Shown here piece by piece: positions 42,603-52,618 of a stretch of DNA of 64,000 bases; the stretch's first letter is position 1, and each line of letters starts with the position of its first letter. The notes beneath the pieces are model-generated. The model had not been told where the DNA came from. It saw only the letters and a program-made list of their open reading frames with translations, and did no database searches. The translations under genes were made by a program, and so were the position numbers. The stretch is from Zavarzinia marina (GTDB lineage Bacteria > Pseudomonadota > Alphaproteobacteria > Zavarziniales > Zavarziniaceae), in assembly GCF_021568905.1 (NCBI RefSeq), contig NZ_JAKGSB010000005.1, positions 1 through 64,000 of the forward strand. Direction: 5' to 3'.

Positions 42603-43205
42603 TCAGCCCTTCAGGCTGTCGACCAATTGGGCGAAGGCCCGCGCGCGGTGGCTGATGGCGTGTTTCGCCGCCGGTTCCATCTCGCCGAAGGTCACGTCCA
42701 TGCCGTCGGCCTGGAACACGGGATCATAGCCGAAGCCGTTGGTGCCGCGCGGCGGCCAGACCAGATGGCCGTGAACCTCGCCGACGAATGTGGTGCAGGT
42801 GCCGTCGGGCCGTGCCAGCGACAGGGCGCAGGTGAACCAGGCGCGCCGCGCGTCGGGCGTCAGCGCGCCTTTTTCGCGCAGCAGGGCCTCGATCTTCTCC
42901 ATGGCGACGGCGAAATCCTTGGACGGGCCGGCCCAGCGCGCCGAATAGACGCCGGGATCGCCGCCCAGGGCCTCGACCGAGAGACCCGAGTCGTCGGCCA
43001 GCGCCGGCAGACCCGACGCCAGCGCCGCCGCCCGCGCCTTCAGTTCGGCATTGCCGGCAAACGTGGTCTCGGTCTCTTCCGGTTCGGGCAGGCCGAGGCT
43101 GCCGGCCGAGACCGGCGCGATCCCGAAGGGAGCGAGGAGATCGCCGATCTCCCGCACCTTGCCCTTGTTGTGGCTGGCGACCACCAGCCGGCCCGACAGT
43201 TTCAT
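42603..43205 (-). CDS. rdgB: XTP/dITP pyrophosphatase
   Basis: A 200-residue HAM1-family enzyme that removes deaminated purine nucleotides. Start motif V-V-A-S-H-N-K-G-K is near 6-14, then T-F-x-x-N-A-x-L-K-A, L-A-D-D-S-G-L, and the F-G-Y-D-P-V-F motif. The ATG overlaps the rph stop as TGATG; an upstream TTG in frame is unlikely. The rph-rdgB-hemW order is common in alphaproteobacteria. Confidence 0.95.
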   Translation of the reverse strand: MKLSGRLVVASHNKGKVREIGDLLAPFGIAPVSAGSLGLPEPEETETTFAGNAELKARAAALASGLPALADDSGLSVEALGGDPGVYSARWAGPSKDFAVAMEKIEALLREKGALTPDARRAWFTCALSLARPDGTCTTFVGEVHGHLVWPPRGTNGFGYDPVFQADGMDVTFGEMEPAAKHAISHRARAFAQLVDSLKG

Positions 43206-43924
43206 CAATAGAGCCCCAGCGCCTGGCGCTGATAGGTGGTGAGCCGCGTGATGCCGTTCTGCGCCAGCGCGAAGAGATTGGCGAATTGTTCCGCCGTGAA
43301 GGGGGCGGCTTCGGCCGTGCCCTGGATCTCGACGATCTCGCCCGTGCCGGTCAGGACGAAATTGGCATCCGCCTCCGCCGTGCTGTCCTCGGAATAATCG
43401 AGGTCGAGCAGCGCCTTGCCGCCGACGAGACCGCAGGAGACGGCCGCGACCTCGGTCCTTATCGGGTTTTCCTTCAGCGTGCCCTTGTTCATCAAGAGTT
43501 CGATCGCCTGATGAAGTGCCACATAGGCCCCGGTGACCGAGGCGGTGCGGGTGCCGCCGTCGGCCTGGATCACGTCGCAGTCGATCTTGATCGAGACCTC
43601 GCCCAGTTTTTCGAGGTCGATGGCGGCGCGCAGTGCCCGGCCGATCAGGCGCTGGATCTCCTGGGTGCGGCCCGACTGCTTGCCCTTCGCCGCCTCGCGG
43701 TCGTTCCGGCTGTGGGTGGAGCGGGGCAGCATGCCGTATTCGGCGGTGACCCAGCCCCGGCCCTGGCCGCGCAGCCAGGACGGCACCTTCTCGTCGATCG
43801 AGGCGGTGCAGAGCACATGGGTGTCGCCGAAACGCACGAAGCAGGAGCCTTCGGCATGCTTGGAGAAACCGGGTTCGAGGCTGATGGGCCGCAGCTGGTC
43901 GGCCTCGCGGCCATGGGCGCGCAT
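43205..43924 (-). CDS. rph: ribonuclease PH
   Basis: A 239-residue phosphorolytic exoribonuclease that trims tRNA 3' ends. It begins R-P-I-S-L-E-P-G-F and has [34 protein letters not shown] and L-D-L-D-Y-x-E-D-S. The length and catalytic Asp/Arg are normal. It leads the rph-rdgB-hemW unit. Confidence 0.97.
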   Translation of the reverse strand: MRAHGREADQLRPISLEPGFSKHAEGSCFVRFGDTHVLCTASIDEKVPSWLRGQGRGWVTAEYGMLPRSTHSRNDREAAKGKQSGRTQEIQRLIGRALRAAIDLEKLGEVSIKIDCDVIQADGGTRTASVTGAYVALHQAIELLMNKGTLKENPIRTEVAAVSCGLVGGKALLDLDYSEDSTAEADANFVLTGTGEIVEIQGTAEAAPFTAEQFANLFALAQNGITRLTTYQRQALGLY

Positions 43925-44003
43925 GAGATTTTCCTCAACAAGGGACTGTTCCGGCCGCCCTTTTAGCCTCTCGGGCGCGGCCTTGCACGCGCCGCGTCGC
44001 GAA

Positions 44004-44573
44004 TCAGACCGGCCGGAACGAACGGATCAGCGCCAGCGCCGCGTCCGACGCCCAATCGGCCGTGCCGAGAACGGTGCCGCGCATATTGCCCTCGGCGTCG
44101 ATGATCACGGTCGTCGGCAGGCCGCGCACGGAAAGACTGCGCGCCACCGCCATGCCGTCGTCGCGATAGACCGCCAGATTGCCGGCCTCGTTCTTCGCCA
44201 GAAAGGCGCGCACCGTCTCGTCCGGCAGGTCGGTCTGATCGGCCGAAAGCGCCAGGACTTCGATCCCCTCGGCCTCGCCGATCTCGGCCAGGCGGCCGAG
44301 GGACGGCATTTCCTCGACACAGGGCGCGCACCAGGTGGCCCAGAAATTCACGACCAGCACCTTGCCCTTGAAATCGGCCAGGGTCAGGCGCTCGCCCTTC
44401 GCATCGCGGAAGGCCGTGTCGGGTGCTGGCTTCGGCGCATCGCTCGGGCTAAAGTTCGCGATCCCGGCCGCCCGGGTGGCTTCGGGAGCCGGACTCACGA
44501 GCCCCTGGACGGCGACCGCCCCGGCCACCGCGACGACGGCGGCCACGATCGCGACAACCGGCAGCAGTTTCAT
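44004..44573 (-). CDS. tlpA: TlpA-like thiol:disulfide interchange protein
   Basis: A 189-residue membrane-anchored thioredoxin-fold protein. The N-terminal helix (about 4-24) anchors it, facing the periplasm. The active site is W-C-A-P-C at 81-85 and the cis-Pro loop is G-L-P-T-T near 153. The role is usually to reduce cytochrome c or CuA-site Cys. It is divergent from argH across 62 bp, the usual place of tlpA in alphaproteobacteria. Confidence 0.92.
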   Translation of the reverse strand: MKLLPVVAIVAAVVAVAGAVAVQGLVSPAPEATRAAGIANFSPSDAPKPAPDTAFRDAKGERLTLADFKGKVLVVNFWATWCAPCVEEMPSLGRLAEIGEAEGIEVLALSADQTDLPDETVRAFLAKNEAGNLAVYRDDGMAVARSLSVRGLPTTVIIDAEGNMRGTVLGTADWASDAALALIRSFRPV

Positions 44574-44635
44574 GTCTTCTCTCCCGTGATGCTGTGCCGC
44601 TCCCGAGCCCCAGGTACCAAAGTCAGTTTCCTTCG

Positions 44636-46060
44636 ATGCCCGACCAAGACAGCAAGACTTCCGTCCCCGCCCCCGCCACCTCCAACCAGATGTGGGGCGG
44701 GCGCTTCGAACGCGGCCCGGCCGAGATCATGGAGCGCATCAACGCCTCCATCGATTTCGACCGCAAGCTCTACGCCCAGGACATTGCGGGGTCAAAGGCC
44801 CATGCCCGCATGTTGGTCGCGACCGGCATCCTGACAAGGGAGGACGGCGAAAAGATCCAGGCCGGCCTCGACGCCGTGAAGGCGGAGATCGAGGAGGGCC
44901 GCTTCGCCTTCCGCAAGGACCGCGAGGACATCCACCTGAACGTCGAGGCCCGGCTGGCCGAGCTGATCGGCCCCGCCGCCGGCCGCCTGCACACCGGGCG
45001 GTCGCGGAACGATCAGGTGGCGACCGATTTCCGCCTCTGGGTGCGCGATGCGATCGACCGCCTGGGGGCCGGCGTGCGGAAACTCCTGGGCGCGCTTCTC
45101 GATCAGGCGGACGCCCATGCCGAGGTGGTGATGCCCGGCTTCACCCATCTCCAGGTCGCGCAGCCCATCACCTTCGGCCATCACATGATGGCCTTCGTCG
45201 CCATGCTGGAACGGGACCTGGGCCGCCTGACCGACGCCCGCGCGCGGCTGAACGAATGTCCGCTGGGCGCCGCCGCCCTGGCCGGCACCTCCTTTCCCAT
45301 CGACCGCCACATGACGGCGGCCGACCTCGGCTTCGACCGGCCGACGGCCAATTCGCTGGACAGCGTGTCGTCGCGCGATTTCGCGCTCGAATACATGGCC
45401 GCCGCCTCGATCCTGGGCGTGCATCTGTCGCGCCTGGCGGAAGAGATGGTGATCTGGACCAGCGCCCAGTTCCGCTTCGTTTCCTTCACCGACGCCTTCA
45501 CCACCGGTTCCTCGATCATGCCGCAGAAGCGCAATCCGGATGCGGCGGAACTGAGCCGGGCCAAGGTCGGCCGGGTGATCGGCGCCCTGAACGCCCTGCT
45601 GATCGTCATGAAGGGCCTGCCGCTGGCCTATGCCAAGGACATGCAGGAAGACAAGGAACCGGTCTTCGACGCCGCCGACTCGATCGAACTGGTGGTCGAC
45701 GCCATGGCCGGCATGGTCGCCGACCTGACACCCAACGCCGAGGTGCTGAAGGCCGCCGCCGGCACCGGCTTCTCGACCGCGACCGATCTCGCCGACTGGC
45801 TGGTCCGGGCGCTGAACATGCCGTTCCGCGAGGCCCATCACGTCACCGGCCGGATCGTCAAGCTGGCGGAGACCCGGGGCATCGACCTCGACGCGCTCTC
45901 GCTCGCGGACATGCAGGGCGTCGAACCGCGGATCACGCAGGCGGTGTTCGACGTGCTTTCGGTCGACAATTCGGTCGCCAGCCGCATCAGCTTCGGCGGC
46001 ACCGCGCCCGAGAGCGTGCGCTTCCAGATCCGGGCGGCGCGCGGCCGTCTCGGGCTTTGA
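44636..46060 (+). CDS. argH: argininosuccinate lyase
   Basis: A 474-residue fumarase-superfamily enzyme, last step of arginine synthesis. W-G-G-R-F near 20, the [10 protein letters not shown] block near 118, and the signature [11 protein letters not shown] near 290 are intact. The start at 44636 was chosen because upstream codons are unrelated; the N-terminus is Ser/Thr/Pro-rich as usual. Confidence 0.97.
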   Translation: MPDQDSKTSVPAPATSNQMWGGRFERGPAEIMERINASIDFDRKLYAQDIAGSKAHARMLVATGILTREDGEKIQAGLDAVKAEIEEGRFAFRKDREDIHLNVEARLAELIGPAAGRLHTGRSRNDQVATDFRLWVRDAIDRLGAGVRKLLGALLDQADAHAEVVMPGFTHLQVAQPITFGHHMMAFVAMLERDLGRLTDARARLNECPLGAAALAGTSFPIDRHMTAADLGFDRPTANSLDSVSSRDFALEYMAAASILGVHLSRLAEEMVIWTSAQFRFVSFTDAFTTGSSIMPQKRNPDAAELSRAKVGRVIGALNALLIVMKGLPLAYAKDMQEDKEPVFDAADSIELVVDAMAGMVADLTPNAEVLKAAAGTGFSTATDLADWLVRALNMPFREAHHVTGRIVKLAETRGIDLDALSLADMQGVEPRITQAVFDVLSVDNSVASRISFGGTAPESVRFQIRAARGRLGL

Positions 46061-46086
46061 GGGCCAGGAAATGGTAGGGATGAGGA

Positions 46087-46281
46087 ATGGCGATGCGTAA
46101 GGTCCTGACCCTGGCCCTGGTGGCCGCCGCCCTGCTCGGCACCGCGGCCTGCGGCAAGCGCGGCGATCCCATGCGCCCCGACACCGGCCAGACCGTCAAC
46201 CTGCCGGAGACGACCCAGCCGCGCCAGCACGGCACCTACGAGAGCAATACCTCCGGCACCACGCCGCAGCCGATCTTCTGA
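46087..46281 (+). CDS. lptM: LptM-like small lipoprotein
   Basis: A 64-residue lipoprotein. The hydrophobic signal is followed by L-L-G-T-A-A-C-G-K-R-G-D-P, where Cys is the lipidation site and C-G-x-x-G-D-P is typical of the LptM (YifL) family. That protein helps LptD disulfide maturation in outer-membrane LPS export. The position between argH and lysA is conserved in many proteobacteria. The rest is low-complexity. Confidence 0.85.
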   Translation: MAMRKVLTLALVAAALLGTAACGKRGDPMRPDTGQTVNLPETTQPRQHGTYESNTSGTTPQPIF

Positions 46282-46291
46282 CGGACCCGCC

Positions 46292-47566
46292 ATGAATCAT
46301 TTCGAGTATCGCGACGGCCGGCTGTTCGCCGAGGACGTCTCGGTCGAGGCGATCGCCGCCGCCGTCGGCACGCCCTTCTACTGCTATTCGACGGCGACCC
46401 TGCAGCGCCATTTCCGCGTCTTCGCCGATGCCTTCGCCGACCAGAAGGCATTGGTGTGCTATGCCCTGAAGGCCAATTCCAACCAGGCCGTCATCGCCAC
46501 CCTGGCGCGCCAGGGCGCCGGCGCCGACGTCGTCTCGGGCGGCGAGTTGAAGCGGGCGCTGGCCGCCGGCGTGCCGGCTTCGCGCATCGTCTTTTCCGGC
46601 GTCGGCAAGACCGCCGAGGAGATGGCCATGGCGCTGGATGCCGGCATCCATCAGTTCAACGTCGAATCGGAACCGGAGCTGGAGCGCCTGTCGGCGGTCG
46701 CGGCGGGCAAGGACATGGTGGCGCCCATCACCATCCGCGTGAACCCGGACGTCGACGCCATGACCCACGCCAAGATCTCGACCGGCAAGGCCGAGAACAA
46801 GTTCGGCATCGCCTGGGAGCGGGTGCGCGAGGTCTATGCCCGCGCCGCCGCCCTGCCGGGGATCCGCGTCGTCGGCGTCGACGTCCACATCGGCAGCCAG
46901 CTCACCGCCCTCGAACCCTTCGAGGCCGCCTTCCGCAAGGTCGCCGAACTGGTGGCGGTGCTGCGGGCCGACGGCCATGCCATCGACCGGCTCGACCTCG
47001 GCGGCGGGCTCGGCATTCCCTACGAGGAAAACCGCCTGGTCCCGCCCGAGCCGACCCATTACGCCGACATCGTGAAAAGGGCGACGGGACATCTCGGCTG
47101 TGGCATCATTCTGGAGCCGGGTCGCCTGATCGTGGGCAATGCCGGGGTGCTGGTCACCCGCGTGCTCTATGTGAAGAAGGCGACGGCGAAGACCTTCGTG
47201 ATCGTGGATGCGGCCATGAACGATCTGCTCCGCCCGACCCTCTATGATGCGTACCACGGCGTCCTGCCGGTGGTGGCGGCGGGACCGGACGCGCCGGTCG
47301 CCCCGGTCGACATCGTCGGCCCGGTGTGCGAGACGGGCGACTTCATCGCCCTGGGCCGCCCCATGCCGCCGCTGGCGGAAGACGATCTGATCGCCGTGCT
47401 CTCGGCCGGCGCCTATGGCGCGGTCATGGCCTCGACCTACAACACGCGGCCGCTGGTGCCCGAGGTGCTGGTGGACGGCGGCCAATTCGCGGTGGTGCGG
47501 GAACGCATGCCGGTCGATACCGTCATCGGCCTCGACCACCTGCCGCCCTGGCTCGGGGCGAGCTGA
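46292..47566 (+). CDS. lysA: diaminopimelate decarboxylase
   Basis: A 424-residue PLP enzyme that makes lysine from meso-diaminopimelate. The PLP Lys is K60 in C-Y-A-L-K-A-N-S-N, H-I-G-S-Q near 203, G-G-G-L-G-I near 236, E-P-G-R near 275, and the catalytic Cys in G-P-V-C-E-T-G-D near 348. It follows the LptM-like gene by 10 bp and runs straight into the next gene, so it is part of the argH operon. Confidence 0.97.
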   Translation: MNHFEYRDGRLFAEDVSVEAIAAAVGTPFYCYSTATLQRHFRVFADAFADQKALVCYALKANSNQAVIATLARQGAGADVVSGGELKRALAAGVPASRIVFSGVGKTAEEMAMALDAGIHQFNVESEPELERLSAVAAGKDMVAPITIRVNPDVDAMTHAKISTGKAENKFGIAWERVREVYARAAALPGIRVVGVDVHIGSQLTALEPFEAAFRKVAELVAVLRADGHAIDRLDLGGGLGIPYEENRLVPPEPTHYADIVKRATGHLGCGIILEPGRLIVGNAGVLVTRVLYVKKATAKTFVIVDAAMNDLLRPTLYDAYHGVLPVVAAGPDAPVAPVDIVGPVCETGDFIALGRPMPPLAEDDLIAVLSAGAYGAVMASTYNTRPLVPEVLVDGGQFAVVRERMPVDTVIGLDHLPPWLGAS

Positions 47567-47567
47567 T

Positions 47568-50021
47568 ATGGCGGGCGGCGCCACGGCGAGGGGGGGCGAT
47601 CGGGCCTTTCGGCGCCGGCTGACCGCCGCCCGCGTCGTCCTGACCCTCGAGACCCTGGGGCCGGCACTGCTGCCCGGGCTCGGCGTCGCCGCCGTCTTCG
47701 CGGCCCTCGCCTTCGCCGGCTTCTTCGACATCCTGCCCGGCACTCTCCATGCCATCCTCCTCGGCCTGTTCGGGCTGGCCCTCATCCTCGGCTGGCGCCG
47801 GGTGCCGGCGGCGCTGCGCCTGGCGCCGGAAGCGGCGGCGCGGCGGCGCCTCGAGGTCGACAACAAGGTGCCCCACCGCGCCCTCGAAGTACTGGAGGAC
47901 GATCTGGCCGCCGGCGCGGAAGACGACATGACGGCGGCATTGTGGCGCCTGCACCGCGAACGCGCGGCGCGGAATGCCGGGCGCCTTTCGGTCCATGGCC
48001 CGCGCCCGCAGATGGCGCGGCGCGATCCCTGGGCCCTCAGGGCACTGGTGGTGCCGGCGCTGGTGGTCGCGGCCGTGGCCGCCGGGCCGGAAGCCGTGCC
48101 CCGCCTGACGGACGCCCTGATGCCGCGCTTCGGCAAGACGGGTCCGGCCCCGGCGGGCGCGACGACGGATTTCACCGCCTGGATCACGCCGCCCGCCTAT
48201 ACCCGGCTGCCGCCGCTCTATCTCGGGGCGCAGGGACTGACGCCCGGGCAGGCGCTGCGGGTCGCCGCCGGCTCCACCGTGGTCGCCCGGCTCTATGGCG
48301 TCGAGGCGGGCCGGATCGGCTTCGGCGAGGCGCGCGTCGCCCTCGACCCGGTCGAGGAAGGCAGTTTCGCGGGCGAGGTGCCGGTCCAGGCCGGCACGAC
48401 CCTGCGCCTGCTGGACGGCGACGATGAAATCGCCGCCTGGCCCCTCGAAGTCGTGGCCGACACGCCCCCCGAGGTCGCCTTCACCGCCCCCCTGAGCGCC
48501 ACCGAACGCCGCGTGCTGCGCATCGCCTACGAGGCGGAGGACGATTACGGCATCGCCGCCGTCGCCCTCGAACTGCGCCTGCCCGACCGGCCGGACGTGC
48601 TGAGCGTGCCGCTCGGCGGCGGCACCGGCCGGGCCGAGGCCAAGGGTGTGGCCTTCCGCGACCTGACCGCCCATCCCTGGGCCGGGCTGGAGGTGGCGGC
48701 GGTGCTGACCGCCAGGGATGCCCTGGACCAGACCGGCCTGTCCGATCCGGTCACCATCACCCTGCCCGAGCGCGAGTTCCGCCATCCCGTCGCCCGCGCC
48801 ATCGTCGCCGCCCGGAAGCACCTGGTGTCGCATCCGCGCGAAAGGCGCAAGGTGGCCGACACATTGGCCGACATCGCCAGCGTCCCCGGCGCTTTCGGCG
48901 AGCGGATTTCGGTCTATCTGGGGCTGGTGACCTCGGTCTTCTCGCTCTATCGCAACACGGACGCCGAATCGGATGCGCGGGTGGTCGATCTCCTGTGGGA
49001 AATCGCCCTCGACCTCGACGAGGGACGCGTGCCGTCGGCCCTGGCCAGTCTTCGCGAAGCCCAGGAGGCGCTGGAGGAAGCCCTGGAATCCGGCGCCTCG
49101 GATGCCGAGGTCGCGCGATTGATGGACGAGTTGCGCCGGGCCATGGCGGAATATCTCCAGGCGCTGGCGATGGAGGCGCAGCGCTGGGGCGGCAATCTGC
49201 AGGAACTGCAGCCGATCCCCGGCGGGCGCCTGCTGACCGACCGCGACCTGCAGCGCATGATCGACGAGGCCCAGCGCGCGGCCGAGGCCGGATCGCGCGA
49301 GGCGGCGCGCCAGACCCTGCAGAACCTGCGCGAAATGCTCGAGAACCTTCAGGCCATGCAGGGCCTGATGCAGGACAATCCGGCCGCCCGCGCCATGGAC
49401 CAGGGCATGCAGCAATTGAGCGACATGCTGCGCCGCCAGGGCGAATTGCGCGACCAGGCCTTTTCCGAGCAGCAGCGGCGACAGGGCGGCGCCATGCCCG
49501 GCGGACAGAACGGCCAGCCCCGCCCCGCTCCCGGCGGCGACATGAGCGGGCTGGCCCGCGACCAGGAAGACCTGCGCCGGCAATTGGGCGAGATGCTGCG
49601 CCAATTGGGCGAGGCCGGCCTGCCCATGCCCGATTCGCTGACGGAAGCCGAACGGGCCATGGACCGGGCCCGCGGCGCTCTCGAAGGCGACGATCCGGCC
49701 GCCGCCGCCGAGGCCCAGGGCCAGGCCCTGTCGGCGCTGCGCGAAGGCTTGCAGGATCTCGGCGAGCAGATGGCGCAGCAACTGGGCTTGCGGCGCGGCC
49801 AGGGCCAGGGCGCGGGTCAGGAACCGGGTGACGAGCGCGACCCCCTGGGCCGGCCCCGGCCCGGCCGCGAATTCGGCTCCGGCAACGACGTCCGCGTGCC
49901 GACGGAGGCGGAGGCGAAGCGCGTGCGCGAAATCCTGAACGAATTGCAGCGCCGCGCCGGCGACCGCACCCGCCCGGCGGAGGAACTGGACTACATCCGC
50001 CGCCTGCTCGACCGTTTCTGA
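47568..50021 (+). CDS. TIGR02302-family membrane protein
   Basis: An 817-residue protein with two or three N-terminal membrane helices (about 20-70 and 165-180) and a long hydrophilic part. The beta-rich middle (about 210-420) is followed by a region rich in Gln, Glu, Met and Arg (about 530-720) likely to be coiled coil: repeats of L-R-R-Q, A-Q-R-A-A-E-A and M-Q-G-L-M-Q. This is the alphaproteobacteria-specific TIGR02302/DUF4175 family, of unknown function, commonly after lysA. The start is 1 bp after the lysA stop codon. Confidence 0.87.
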   Translation: MAGGATARGGDRAFRRRLTAARVVLTLETLGPALLPGLGVAAVFAALAFAGFFDILPGTLHAILLGLFGLALILGWRRVPAALRLAPEAAARRRLEVDNKVPHRALEVLEDDLAAGAEDDMTAALWRLHRERAARNAGRLSVHGPRPQMARRDPWALRALVVPALVVAAVAAGPEAVPRLTDALMPRFGKTGPAPAGATTDFTAWITPPAYTRLPPLYLGAQGLTPGQALRVAAGSTVVARLYGVEAGRIGFGEARVALDPVEEGSFAGEVPVQAGTTLRLLDGDDEIAAWPLEVVADTPPEVAFTAPLSATERRVLRIAYEAEDDYGIAAVALELRLPDRPDVLSVPLGGGTGRAEAKGVAFRDLTAHPWAGLEVAAVLTARDALDQTGLSDPVTITLPEREFRHPVARAIVAARKHLVSHPRERRKVADTLADIASVPGAFGERISVYLGLVTSVFSLYRNTDAESDARVVDLLWEIALDLDEGRVPSALASLREAQEALEEALESGASDAEVARLMDELRRAMAEYLQALAMEAQRWGGNLQELQPIPGGRLLTDRDLQRMIDEAQRAAEAGSREAARQTLQNLREMLENLQAMQGLMQDNPAARAMDQGMQQLSDMLRRQGELRDQAFSEQQRRQGGAMPGGQNGQPRPAPGGDMSGLARDQEDLRRQLGEMLRQLGEAGLPMPDSLTEAERAMDRARGALEGDDPAAAAEAQGQALSALREGLQDLGEQMAQQLGLRRGQGQGAGQEPGDERDPLGRPRPGREFGSGNDVRVPTEAEAKRVREILNELQRRAGDRTRPAEELDYIRRLLDRF

Positions 50022-50041
50022 GCACCGAATCCGAGATTTTT

Positions 50042-50123
50042 CGTCATCCCGGCGCAGGCCGGGATCTTTCGACGGAAAGGGCGCCTCTTCCGGATGAAGG
50101 CCCCGGCCTTCGCCGGGGCGACG
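50042..50123. repeat. REP-like inverted repeat, copy C
   Basis: An 82-bp copy between convergent genes with arms CGTCATCCCGGCGCAGGCCG and CGGCCTTCGCCGGGGCGACG. Followed by an AT-rich run (ATATTATTCTATATAATT), so it could terminate transcription from the left. Confidence 0.85.
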
Positions 50124-50143
50124 AGTATATTATTCTATATAAT

Positions 50144-50512
50144 TCAGGCATTCCGCGCCGACAGCGCGGCCGCCACGGCGGCCAGCAGATCGGCCATCGA
50201 AAAGGGCTTCTGGAGGACGCCCGAGACGAAACCGGCGAGATCGTCCGCCCGTTCCCGTTCGCTGGCGAAGCCCGTCATGAGCAGGACCGGCAGGTCCGGC
50301 CGGTCGGCGCCCAGCGCCAGCGCCAGCGCGACGCCGTCCATCACCGGCATCCGGACGTCGGAGAGAAGGAGATCGAAATCCTCGGCCAGCGCGAGGCGCC
50401 AGGCGGCGGCACCATCGGCGGCGACGGTGGCCTGATGACCTGCCGCCGTCAGGGCACGGCGGATGAATTCGGCGATCGCGCTTTCGTCCTCGGCCACCAG
50501 GATGCGGGCCAT
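50144..50512 (-). CDS. cpdR: CpdR-like single-domain response regulator
   Basis: A 122-residue receiver with no output domain. The acidic pocket is E8-D9, the phospho-acceptor D52 lies in L-L-L-S-D-V-R-M-P, and the Lys is in L-Q-K-P-F near 104. The sequence resembles Caulobacter CpdR (M-A-R-I-L-V-A-E-D, G-V-A-L-A-L, L-L-M-T-G-F-A-S-E-R). CpdR, when unphosphorylated, localises ClpXP for cell-cycle proteolysis. The C-terminus ends R-N-A. hpt is its upstream neighbour. Confidence 0.88.
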   Translation of the reverse strand: MARILVAEDESAIAEFIRRALTAAGHQATVAADGAAAWRLALAEDFDLLLSDVRMPVMDGVALALALGADRPDLPVLLMTGFASERERADDLAGFVSGVLQKPFSMADLLAAVAAALSARNA

Positions 50513-50549
50513 GGCACGCTCTTTCCCCGATTCGTCGGGCCCCGATTCG

Positions 50550-51092
50550 TCAGGTTTCGACGACGCCGATGAAGGGCAGTTCCCGGAAGCAGTTGGCGAC
50601 GTCCATGCCGTAGCCGACGACGAAACGTTCCGGGCATTCGAAGCCGACGAAATCCGATTCGAGGGCGTTCTCGCGCTTCTTCGGCTTGTCGAGGAGGACG
50701 CAGAGCTGCACGTCGGCGCCACGCGCCGCCATCAGGTCCTTGGCGAAGGAGAGCGTGCGGCCCGATTCCAGAATGTCGTCCACCAGCAGCACTTTCTTGT
50801 CGCGCACGATGATGGAAATGTCGCGCTGCACCGTCACCTGGCCGGAACTGGTGGTGCGGTCGCCATAGGACGACAGGATGACGAAATCGACCTCGACCAG
50901 CGCGCCCTCGGCATGGAGCGCGCGCAGAAGGTCGGCGGCGAACATGAAGCTGCCCTTCAGGATGGGCACGACGACGAAATTCGTGCCCAGCCGGGCGACG
51001 ATCTCCTTGGCCAGTTCCTTCACGCGGGCGTCGATCACCGGGGCGTCGAACAGGGTACGAACGGTCTTGCCCTCGACAACCGGGCGGGTCAT
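50550..51092 (-). CDS. hpt: hypoxanthine phosphoribosyltransferase
   Basis: A 180-residue PRTase of purine salvage. The PRPP motif V-L-L-V-D-D-I-L-E-S-G-R-T-L is near 98-111 and P-I-L-K-G-S-F-M-F near 43. V-G-Y-G-M-D near 160 and the terminal F-R-E-L-P-F-I-G-V fit the family. It overlaps the upstream zinc-ribbon gene by 4 bp. Confidence 0.95.
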   Translation of the reverse strand: MTRPVVEGKTVRTLFDAPVIDARVKELAKEIVARLGTNFVVVPILKGSFMFAADLLRALHAEGALVEVDFVILSSYGDRTTSSGQVTVQRDISIIVRDKKVLLVDDILESGRTLSFAKDLMAARGADVQLCVLLDKPKKRENALESDFVGFECPERFVVGYGMDVANCFRELPFIGVVET

Positions 51093-51757
51093 GGCGCTTC
51101 TCCGAAAGTCACGGCGACCCTCGTCGCCTCCGTTGGCGGGGCGGCGAAGCGCACCCGGTAGCGGGCCTCGCCGCCGGGCGGCAGCAGCGCCGGTTCCGCC
51201 GTCGTCATCTCGCGGCGCAAGACGCGGCCGCTGTCGTCCAGGAGGCTGATCCAGATCGGCGGTACCGGCCGCTCGCTCTCCAGGGTGGAGCGGACGATGC
51301 CGGTGACCGAGACGATTTCCGCCCCGCCCTCGGTCGAACGCTCGCTGACGGGATCGGACAGGGTCAGGCCGTATTCGGCGACCGGCAGCCCCGCCAGCTC
51401 GAACAGTTTGGCGGACGGCGGCCAGGCCTCGACGATCCGGTCGCGATAGACGGCGGCCGCCCCCAGGGCGCCGCCCAGCACCAGCACGAACAGGATCCAG
51501 CCGACGGCGCCGGAGCGGCGCCGGGGTTGCGCCGCCGTGGCCGGCAGATTGCGCGGCCGGTCCATGTCGGCGGCGAGGCCGGCGGCGCCATGGGCGCGCA
51601 CCGGCTCCGTCAGGTCGACGGTGCGGGGCATGTCCGCCGGCGGGGCCTGGAACCAGGCGTGTCCGCAGCGTGCGCAGCGCACCTCGCGCCCCGCCGGTGC
51701 CAGGGCGGCGGGCGGCAGCAGATAGCGGGTGCTGCAGGAAGGACAGGTGATGATCAT
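51089..51757 (-). CDS. zinc-ribbon (MJ0042-type) membrane protein
   Basis: A 222-residue protein. The first 40 residues are an MJ0042 zinc ribbon with C-P-S-C and C-A-R-C, followed by a polar linker, one membrane helix (about 97-120) and a periplasmic C-terminal domain of DUF3426 type, with V-T-G-I-V-R-S and a P-P-G-G-E-A-R-Y-R-V-R-F end. Such proteins are often near ftsEX; here ftsE starts 152 bp away in the opposite direction. Function unknown. Confidence 0.82.
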   Translation of the reverse strand: MIITCPSCSTRYLLPPAALAPAGREVRCARCGHAWFQAPPADMPRTVDLTEPVRAHGAAGLAADMDRPRNLPATAAQPRRRSGAVGWILFVLVLGGALGAAAVYRDRIVEAWPPSAKLFELAGLPVAEYGLTLSDPVSERSTEGGAEIVSVTGIVRSTLESERPVPPIWISLLDDSGRVLRREMTTAEPALLPPGGEARYRVRFAAPPTEATRVAVTFGEAP

Positions 51758-51908
51758 GCGTGACGGATCGAATGAAGACGTAGCGGCCTTTATAGGCGGA
51801 GTCGCCGCCGCCTGCCAGCCTTTGCGGGGTACGGCGCGCCGACGCCGGGGGCTTGGCCTCGGGTCCCGCTTCATGCCATGGTGCCGGTTCCACCAACAGG
51901 CAGCGGTC

Positions 51909-52616
51909 ATGGTACGGTTCGACAATGTCGGGATGCGCTATGGCGTCGGCCAGGAAGTGTTGCGCGACATCTCCTTCGACTTGCCACGCGGCTCCTTCAC
52001 CTATCTCACCGGGGCGAGCGGGGCCGGAAAATCCTCCCTGCTCAAGCTCATGTTTCTCGCCCATCGGCCATCGCGCGGCATGATCGAGATCCTGGGCCGC
52101 GACCTGTCGCGCCTGCCGCGCCAGGCCCTGCCCGAACTGCGGCGCCAGATCGGCGTCGTCTACCAGGATTTCCGCCTGATCGACCACATGACCGTCTTCG
52201 ACAACGTCGCCCTGCCGCTGCGCCTTTCCCGGACCGCCGAAGCCGAGGTGCGCGCCCATGTCGACGAATTGCTCGGCTGGGTCGGGCTGGCGGACCGGAC
52301 CGGCGCCACCCCGCCGGAGCTTTCGGGCGGCGAACAGCAGCGCGTCGCGATCGCGCGCGCGGTGATCGCCAGGCCCCGCCTGCTGCTCGCGGACGAGCCG
52401 ACGGGCAGTGTCGACCCCGACATGGGCGACCGGCTGATGCATCTGTTTCAGGAGCTGAACCGAATCGGCACCACGATCGTCATCGCCACCCACGACATCG
52501 CCATGATGGAACGCCACCGCGCCGCCGTGCTGCGGCTGGTGCGGGGCGAGCTGAGCGCCGGCCCCCTGACCGCTGCCGGCTTCGGGAGCACCGGCTTCGG
52601 GGGGCGCCCGCACTGA
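51909..52616 (+). CDS. ftsE: cell division ATP-binding protein FtsE
   Basis: A 235-residue ABC ATPase. Walker [10 protein letters not shown] is near 36-44, Y-Q-D-F-R-L-I-D near 86 is diagnostic of FtsE, signature [12 protein letters not shown] near 139, Walker [13 protein letters not shown] near 161. With FtsX it controls peptidoglycan hydrolases at the septum. The start is set by family length; there is no gene between it and the zinc-ribbon gene. Confidence 0.95.
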   Translation: MVRFDNVGMRYGVGQEVLRDISFDLPRGSFTYLTGASGAGKSSLLKLMFLAHRPSRGMIEILGRDLSRLPRQALPELRRQIGVVYQDFRLIDHMTVFDNVALPLRLSRTAEAEVRAHVDELLGWVGLADRTGATPPELSGGEQQRVAIARAVIARPRLLLADEPTGSVDPDMGDRLMHLFQELNRIGTTIVIATHDIAMMERHRAAVLRLVRGELSAGPLTAAGFGSTGFGGRPH

Positions 52617-52618
52617 TC